Shown here: piece after piece, positions 59,635 to 64,000 of the stretch
Position numbering within the stretch: position 1 is the first letter of the stretch
Layout of the letters: every line of letters starts with the position of its first letter
Assembly (NCBI GenBank): GCA_902801415.1
Contig: CADCIK010000015.1
Coordinates: 1-64,000 of the forward strand
DNA length: 64,000 nucleotides
Direction: 5' to 3'
Source of the DNA: an uncultured Lachnospiraceae bacterium
Lineage (GTDB): Bacteria > Bacillota > Clostridia > Lachnospirales > Lachnospiraceae
Notes under the pieces: generated by a model
The model's input: the letters and a program-made list of their open reading frames with translations, nothing else
The model's database searches: none
Told to the model about the DNA's origin: nothing
Program-made: the position numbers and the translations under genes

Positions 59635-60406
59635 TATCCATAAAGCGTTTGAAAACGGAAAAGCGTTTATTCCCTTCATCACCTGCGGTGATCCTGATCT
59701 TGCGACAACGGCGGCGGTCGTCCGCACCGCTGTTGCGAACGGAGCGGACCTGATCGAGCTGGGGATCCCGTTTTCGGATCCAACGGCGGAAGGACCTGTC
59801 ATCCAGGGCGCCAATCTGCGCGCGCTGTCGGGAGGCGTTCGGACCGATCAGATTTTTGACCTGGTGCGTCAGCTGCGGACAGATGTGACTGTGCCGATGG
59901 TCTTCATGACCTACGCCAACGTCGTCTTTTCTTACGGCGCGGAGAAGTTCATTGCGACCTGCCGCGAGATCGGGATCGACGGGCTGATCCTGCCGGATCT
60001 GCCGTTCGAGGAGAAGGGGGAGTTCCTGCCGCTTTGCAGGCAATACGGCGTGGACCTGATCTCACTGATCGCTCCGACTTCCCGGGAGCGCATTTCCATG
60101 ATCGCCGCGGAAGCGGAAGGATTCCTGTACATTGTGTCGAGTCTCGGCGTGACCGGCACAAGAACCGAGATCACAACGGATCTGGACGCGATCGTCAGGG
60201 TGGTGCGCCAAAACACAGAGATCCCGTGCGCCATCGGATTCGGCATCTCGACGCCGGAGCAGGCGCGGAAAATGGCATCGGTCTCCGACGGAGCGATCGT
60301 CGGGTCGGCGATCATCAAGATCCTGGCCCGGTACGGGAAGGACGCGGCGCCTTACGTGGGCGAATATGTCAGGTCCATGAAGGTCGCTGTCATGCAGTGT
60401 GACTAA
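59627..60406 (+). CDS. trpA: tryptophan synthase alpha chain
   Basis: Cleaves indole-3-glycerol phosphate to indole, which is channelled to TrpB. The start is ATG 59627, overlapping trpB by eight bases, with GGGGAGG upstream. Blocks: '[12 protein letters not shown]', catalytic glutamate in '[20 protein letters not shown]', aspartate in '[11 protein letters not shown]', and 'VTGTRTEI'. 259 residues, normal. Confidence 0.96.
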   Translation: MSNIHKAFENGKAFIPFITCGDPDLATTAAVVRTAVANGADLIELGIPFSDPTAEGPVIQGANLRALSGGVRTDQIFDLVRQLRTDVTVPMVFMTYANVVFSYGAEKFIATCREIGIDGLILPDLPFEEKGEFLPLCRQYGVDLISLIAPTSRERISMIAAEAEGFLYIVSSLGVTGTRTEITTDLDAIVRVVRQNTEIPCAIGFGISTPEQARKMASVSDGAIVGSAIIKILARYGKDAAPYVGEYVRSMKVAVMQCD

Positions 60407-60461
60407 ATGCATGGATCTGGGACCTGAAAGGCGCCCCTTTGATCATGTCATTTGTAGAACG

Positions 60462-60486
60462 GAAGCCCTGTCTCAGACAGGGCTTC
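60462..60486 (+). terminator. hairpin after the trp operon
   Basis: A 12-bp perfect inverted repeat, GAAGCCCTGTCT-C-AGACAGGGCTTC. The following bases (TACATCTG) are only weakly T-rich, so termination may be partial. Confidence 0.6.
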
Positions 60487-60521
60487 TACATCTGCGGTCC
60501 TCGTTGTGAGCGCAGGGCTGC

Positions 60522-60544
60522 GACCGCAGGGTTACCCTGCGGTC
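60522..60544. repeat. REP-like palindrome
   Basis: GACCGCAGGG-TTA-CCCTGCGGTC: a perfect 10-bp inverted repeat around TTA. The same core recurs at 46793, 46833, 53701 and 61355. Confidence 0.7.
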
Positions 60545-60550
60545 ACATTG

Positions 60551-60559
60551 TGCTATACT
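60551..60559 (+). promoter_or_regulatory. extended -10 promoter of the nitroreductase gene
   Basis: TGC followed by TATACT, immediately after the REP-like palindrome; no clear -35. Confidence 0.45.
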
Positions 60560-60650
60560 GAATTACAGGATTTGCTGCTCATAGGGTCGTCTGCACGGGA
60601 GCGCCGCAGATGACCGCGAACTGTTATGGTGCTCCGAAATGAGGATGATC

Positions 60651-61319
60651 ATGGATATCAGAGAAGCAATACAGCAGAGACATTCTGTCAGAGCATATGA
60701 CGACAGGCCCATCACAGGCGAGGAGCTGGAGAAGCTGGAAGCGCTGATCAAAGAGTGCAATGAGGAGAGCGGCCTTCACATTCAGCTTGTGACGGATGAG
60801 CCCAAGGCATTTCAGAGCAGATTGGCGCGCTACGGTCATTTCAGCGGAGTGCGCAATTATATTGTCATGGCCGGCAGGCGCCGCCTTGAGAAACTTGACG
60901 AGCTGTGCGGCTACTATGGCGAAAAGATCGTTCTGGAGGCGCAGCGCATGGGCCTTCGCACCTGCTGGGTCGGCGCCACCTACAAAAAGATCCCGGAAGC
61001 TTTTGAGATCCTGGACGATGAGAAGCTTGTGATCGTCATCGCCATCGGATACGGACTGGACGACGGCAAAGAACACAAGTCCAAAAAGGCCGGTCTTGTC
61101 AGCAGTGTAAATGCGGATTCGCCGGCATGGTTCAAAAACGGCGTCAGGGCAGCGATCCTGGCCCCCACTGCCATGAACCAGCAGAAGTTCTACCTTCAAA
61201 AGGAGTGGGACAAGGTATCTGCGAAAGCGGGATTCGGTCCCTACGCCAAGGTGGATCTGGGCATTGTCAAATATCACTTCGAGATCGGATCCGGCAAAGG
61301 GCATGAGATCTGGGCGTGA
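60651..61319 (+). CDS. nitroreductase family protein (TM1586-like)
   Basis: A 222-residue flavin-binding protein. The start motif 'MDIREAIQQRHSVRAYDDRPI' is typical of nitroreductases, and 'EAQRMGLRTCWVGATYKKI' and 'AAILAPTAMNQQKFYL' match the TM1586-type branch. It probably uses FMN and NAD(P)H; substrate not known. I place the start at ATG 60651, with GAGG six bases before it, rather than at 60639 or 60645. Confidence 0.87.
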   Translation: MDIREAIQQRHSVRAYDDRPITGEELEKLEALIKECNEESGLHIQLVTDEPKAFQSRLARYGHFSGVRNYIVMAGRRRLEKLDELCGYYGEKIVLEAQRMGLRTCWVGATYKKIPEAFEILDDEKLVIVIAIGYGLDDGKEHKSKKAGLVSSVNADSPAWFKNGVRAAILAPTAMNQQKFYLQKEWDKVSAKAGFGPYAKVDLGIVKYHFEIGSGKGHEIWA

Positions 61320-61354
61320 TGGCCGAAGGGCTTCTGCTCGATAGAAGCAGGCGC

Positions 61355-61377
61355 GACCGAAGGGTAACCCTCCGGTA
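61355..61377. repeat. REP-like palindrome near the CaiB gene
   Basis: GACCGAAGGGTAACCCTCCGGT, one mismatch from a full palindrome; a partial copy GGCCGAAGGGCTTC stands at 61321. Both are in the 90-base gap. Confidence 0.5.
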
Positions 61378-61409
61378 AAACGGATCACAAACAATACAAG
61401 GAGACATCT

Positions 61410-62576
61410 ATGGGAGCACTGGACGGCTATAAAGTATTGGATTTCAGCACACTTCTTCCCGGTCCCTACGCTACGATGACGCTGGCGGACCTGGGCGCGG
61501 AAGTGCTCAAAGTCAGCAGCAAGGACAAATATGATCTGGTGGTCAACTGGCCTCCCGTGATCGAAGGCGCGCAGGTCACCGGCGCTCAGGCCTGGCTCGG
61601 CCGCGGCAAGAAGACCATTCATCTCAATCTCAAGAAACCTGCGGCGGTTGAAGCGGTCCGGAAACTGATCATGGAGTACGATATCATCGTTGAGCAGTTC
61701 CGCCCGGGCGTCATGAAGAAGCTTGGCCTTTCCTATGAGCAGCTGCGTGAGATCAACCCGCGGATCATCTACTGCTCTATAACCGGCTATGGCCAGGACG
61801 GTCCGCTTTCCCTAAGGGCAGGACATGACATCAACTATATTGCGAGATCTGGGATCGCGGCCTCCGCAGGCCGCAAAAAGGGCGGTCCCAGCCTTTACAA
61901 CTTCCAGATCGCCGATGTGGCCGGCGGCTCTATGAACGCTGTCACAAGCATTCTGGCGGCGATCATTTACCGCGAGCGCACCGGAAAAGGCCAGTACATT
62001 GACGTCTCCATGCAGGACAGCATTGTGCCCTTCAATTCTATGGACGGCGCGAGCCTGTTTGCCGGCGGCAATGTGCCCGCCAGAGAGAGCGGTCTCTTAA
62101 ACGGCGGCGGAATTTATGACTTCTACGAGACCTCGGACGGCGGATATATGAGTGTCGGCTCCCTGGAACCCAAGTTCTGGGCTGCGCTTTGCGACGGCGT
62201 CGGTCATCCGGAATGGCGAGACGGCAAGATCCTCCGCACAGACACACCAATGGTCAAAAAAGAGCTGATCCGGATCTTCCGTTCCAAAACCCGCGAGGAG
62301 TGGACAGAAGTCTTTTCGAAATCAGATGCCTGCGTAGAGCCTGTCTTGAACCTGGAGGAAGTCTCTGAGGATGAACACCTGAAAAGCCGCGGCATGTGGC
62401 CCTCTGTAGAAATTCCTCTGACGGAAGGGATCAGGATCACGCAGATGGGCTGCCCCATTCACTTGTCCGGGAGTCCGGTGCAGTATCGGCACGCGGGCTA
62501 TCCGGAAGGCCACCATACGTTTGAGATATTGCGGGGGCTCGGATACAGCGATGGGGAAATTGAGGAAATGATATGA
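61410..62576 (+). CDS. CaiB/BaiF family (class III) CoA-transferase
   Basis: A 388-residue family III CoA-transferase. 'GYKVLDFSTLLPGPYATMTLADLGAEVLKV' is the N-terminal signature, 'LGRGKKTIHLNLKKP', and 'YCSITGYGQDGPLSLRAGHDINY' contains the catalytic aspartate (GHD). 'GQYIDVSMQDS' follows. It transfers CoA between carboxylic acids; the pair of acids cannot be told. It overlaps the transporter gene by ATGA. Confidence 0.92.
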   Translation: MGALDGYKVLDFSTLLPGPYATMTLADLGAEVLKVSSKDKYDLVVNWPPVIEGAQVTGAQAWLGRGKKTIHLNLKKPAAVEAVRKLIMEYDIIVEQFRPGVMKKLGLSYEQLREINPRIIYCSITGYGQDGPLSLRAGHDINYIARSGIAASAGRKKGGPSLYNFQIADVAGGSMNAVTSILAAIIYRERTGKGQYIDVSMQDSIVPFNSMDGASLFAGGNVPARESGLLNGGGIYDFYETSDGGYMSVGSLEPKFWAALCDGVGHPEWRDGKILRTDTPMVKKELIRIFRSKTREEWTEVFSKSDACVEPVLNLEEVSEDEHLKSRGMWPSVEIPLTEGIRITQMGCPIHLSGSPVQYRHAGYPEGHHTFEILRGLGYSDGEIEEMI

Positions 62577-63454
62577 GCAGCATTGTTAACCGGTCCAGAC
62601 TGCTGATCGGCCTGTCTATGGCCATCTTCGGCACGATCGGACTCTTTGTGAGGGGCATTGCCCTTCCATCCAGCGAGACCGCGCTCTACAGGGCTGTACT
62701 CGCGGTTCTGGCGATCGGATCATATCTTCTTGCGACAGGACAGAAACTGCAGATCAAGGGCATGCGCAGAGAAATCCTGCTGCTGGCCGCGTCCGGTATT
62801 GCTATGGGCTTCAACTGGATCCTTTTGTTTGAGGCCTACAAGTACACCACCATTTCGATGGCCACGCTGAGCTATTATGCGGCGCCGGTCCTGATCACCC
62901 TGGTGAGTACGTTCGCGTTTCATGAAGCATTAACCCCGTTCAAAACATTGTGCTTTGTTATGTCAACAGCCGGTATTCTGCTGATCACGCTCAAAGGCGG
63001 CGACGGTGCAGGCGGAATGAGCGGAAACGGAACCGATCATATCGGCATTCTCTTTGGGCTGGGCGCGGCTGTTCTGTATGCTTCCGTGGTGCTGCTCAAC
63101 AAGTTCATTCGGAACGTGGCCGGAATCCAGCGGACTTTTCTGCAGTTTGTGGCAGCAGTCGTCACCCTGTTCCCGTATGTTCTGCTCACCGGCGGGATCC
63201 ATTTGGGCGGCCTCAATACTTCCGGATGGGTCCTTCTTCTGATCGTAGGCCTTTTGCACACAGGCGCAGCGTACTGCATGTACTTTTCGTCGCTGCAGCA
63301 TGTGCCGGGACAGGAAGCGGCTGTACTGAGCTATATCGATCCGCTTCTGGCGGTCATCCTTTCTGTTCTGGTGCTGCACGAGCCCATGAACGGCTGGCAG
63401 CTTCTGGGCGGCGCGATGATCCTGGGATTCACGCTTTTGAATGAGCTCAGATGA
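62573..63454 (+). CDS. DMT superfamily transporter (EamA domains)
   Basis: A 293-residue, ten-helix protein with two EamA repeats: 'IFGTIGLFVRGIALPSSETALYRAVL' and 'LFGLGAAVLYASVVLLNKFI', each ending with a '...PLLAVILSVLVLHEP'-type motif ('AAPVLITLVSTFAFHEALT' in the first). Exporter or importer of a small metabolite, unknown. Translational coupling to the CoA-transferase suggests the substrate may be related to its acids. Confidence 0.9.
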   Translation: MSSIVNRSRLLIGLSMAIFGTIGLFVRGIALPSSETALYRAVLAVLAIGSYLLATGQKLQIKGMRREILLLAASGIAMGFNWILLFEAYKYTTISMATLSYYAAPVLITLVSTFAFHEALTPFKTLCFVMSTAGILLITLKGGDGAGGMSGNGTDHIGILFGLGAAVLYASVVLLNKFIRNVAGIQRTFLQFVAAVVTLFPYVLLTGGIHLGGLNTSGWVLLLIVGLLHTGAAYCMYFSSLQHVPGQEAAVLSYIDPLLAVILSVLVLHEPMNGWQLLGGAMILGFTLLNELR

Positions 63455-63514
63455 ACGGATCATTCTTATCGGATACAAAATACTAATGAGTTTAATAAAC
63501 AGGAGGAACACAAA

Positions 63515-63916
63515 ATGACAGCAATGGAAAGAGTATGCAGCTTTATCAAGGATGCCCAGACTTACTACCTGGCAACTGTGGACGGCGACCAGCCCCGCGT
63601 AAGACCGTTCGGCACGATCCATATCTTTGAGGACAAGCTTTACATCCAGACCGGAAGGGCCAAGGACGTAGCCAAACAGCTGGCGGCAAATCCCAAGGCT
63701 GAGATCTGCGCTTTCAAGGATGGCGTGTGGCTTCGTGTTGCCGGAGAGCTTGTGGATGACGACCGCATTGAGCCCAAGAAGTCCATGCTGGACGCATATC
63801 CGAGCCTTCGCGCTATGTATGATCCCGCAGACAGCAATACAGAGGTTCTGTATTTCAAGAACGCGAAAGCAACTTTCAGCTCCTTTACGGCAGCTCCTGA
63901 GACAGTGGAGTTCTGA
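63515..63916 (+). CDS. pyridoxamine 5'-phosphate oxidase-fold protein
   Basis: A 133-residue flavin-binding split-barrel. 'YYLATVDGDQPRVRPFGTIHIFEDKLYIQT' and 'KDVAKQLAANPKAEICAF' are typical of small FMN-binding PPOX proteins. Specific function unknown. AGGAGG precedes the ATG. Confidence 0.88.
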   Translation: MTAMERVCSFIKDAQTYYLATVDGDQPRVRPFGTIHIFEDKLYIQTGRAKDVAKQLAANPKAEICAFKDGVWLRVAGELVDDDRIEPKKSMLDAYPSLRAMYDPADSNTEVLYFKNAKATFSSFTAAPETVEF

Positions 63917-63966
63917 TCCCGGTCCAAAGAGAGCACATCGGAAAGAAGAGATAAGAACAAGTTAAT

Positions 63967-64000
63967 ATGGAAAATGAAAAGGCGCATATCCTGTTCAGGA
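63967..64000 (+). CDS. possible start of a further gene, cut by the window end
   Basis: An open frame begins ATG at 63967 (MENEKAHILFR) and runs off the end. No convincing ribosome site is present, so it is only a candidate. Confidence 0.25.
   Translation, partial: MENEKAHILFR

Overview
The window looks like a chromosome segment of a moderately GC-rich anaerobic Firmicute, most likely Lachnospiraceae (gut Clostridia). The signs are AGGAGG-type ribosome sites on almost every gene, a CIRCE element on htpG, an infC-rpmI-rplT operon with its own leader, a large DUF5717/DUF5716-like gene pair that I know from Lachnospiraceae, an AmmeMemoRadiSam pair, a butyrate-type CoA-transferase and a polyamine operon with a cupin regulator. 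The assignment rests on gene content and protein resemblance, not on a search.

Layout. 1-97: the 3' end of a group II intron, abutting an M18 aminopeptidase gene (minus). 1.6-6.9 kb: a five-gene peptide/nickel-type ABC importer. 6.9-8.4 kb: two unrelated repeat clusters around a phosphoesterase gene. 8.5-13.7 kb: an XRE-cupin regulator and potABCD. 13.9-16.5 kb: metNIQ. 16.5-18.7 kb: a STAS anti-sigma-factor antagonist convergent with a membrane PP2C phosphatase. 18.9-25.0 kb: an NHLM-type peptide export locus (shortened HlyD-like protein, peptidase-ABC, ABC) coupled to a TraX-like membrane protein, with no visible precursor. 25.0-29.3 kb: a beta-CASP metallo-hydrolase, DHFR, a flavoprotein and a lipoprotein. 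29.4-37.7 kb: CIRCE-htpG, then a three-gene operon with a very large Ig/TPR-like protein, an Hsp70-like ATPase and a small helical-repeat protein. 37.9-41.7 kb: purB, purA, a HAD hydrolase and a small membrane protein. 41.7-43.3 kb: the IF3 operon, with infC starting at AUC and rplT carrying a frame-shifting internal deletion. 43.3-46.7 kb: a GNAT enzyme, a CoA-transferase, an atypical diadenylate-cyclase-like protein and tRNA-Pro(AGG). 47-50.2 kb: a CofE-like ligase, an AI-2E-family permease and trmD. 50.2-55.5 kb: a repeat-rich accessory stretch with three copies of a 135-bp element around the AmmeMemoRadiSam genes and a PD-(D/E)XK-like gene. 55.5-60.4 kb: trpDCFBA without trpEG. 60.6-64 kb: a nitroreductase, a CaiB-type CoA-transferase, a DMT transporter and a PPOX-fold protein.

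How it fits together. Most of the window is transport and housekeeping. Three parts stand out as possibly undescribed. One is the chaperone-like neighbourhood at 29.4-37.7 kb, where a giant repeat protein, a DnaK-fold ATPase and a small TPR-like protein are translationally coupled behind htpG. Another is the precursor-less NHLM exporter joined to a TraX-like protein. The third is the family of 135-bp elements with inverted ends, two of which flank the AmmeMemoRadiSam cassette in opposite orientation. The rplT lesion is the most surprising single event; it is either an assembly error or a genuine loss in an important ribosomal protein gene.
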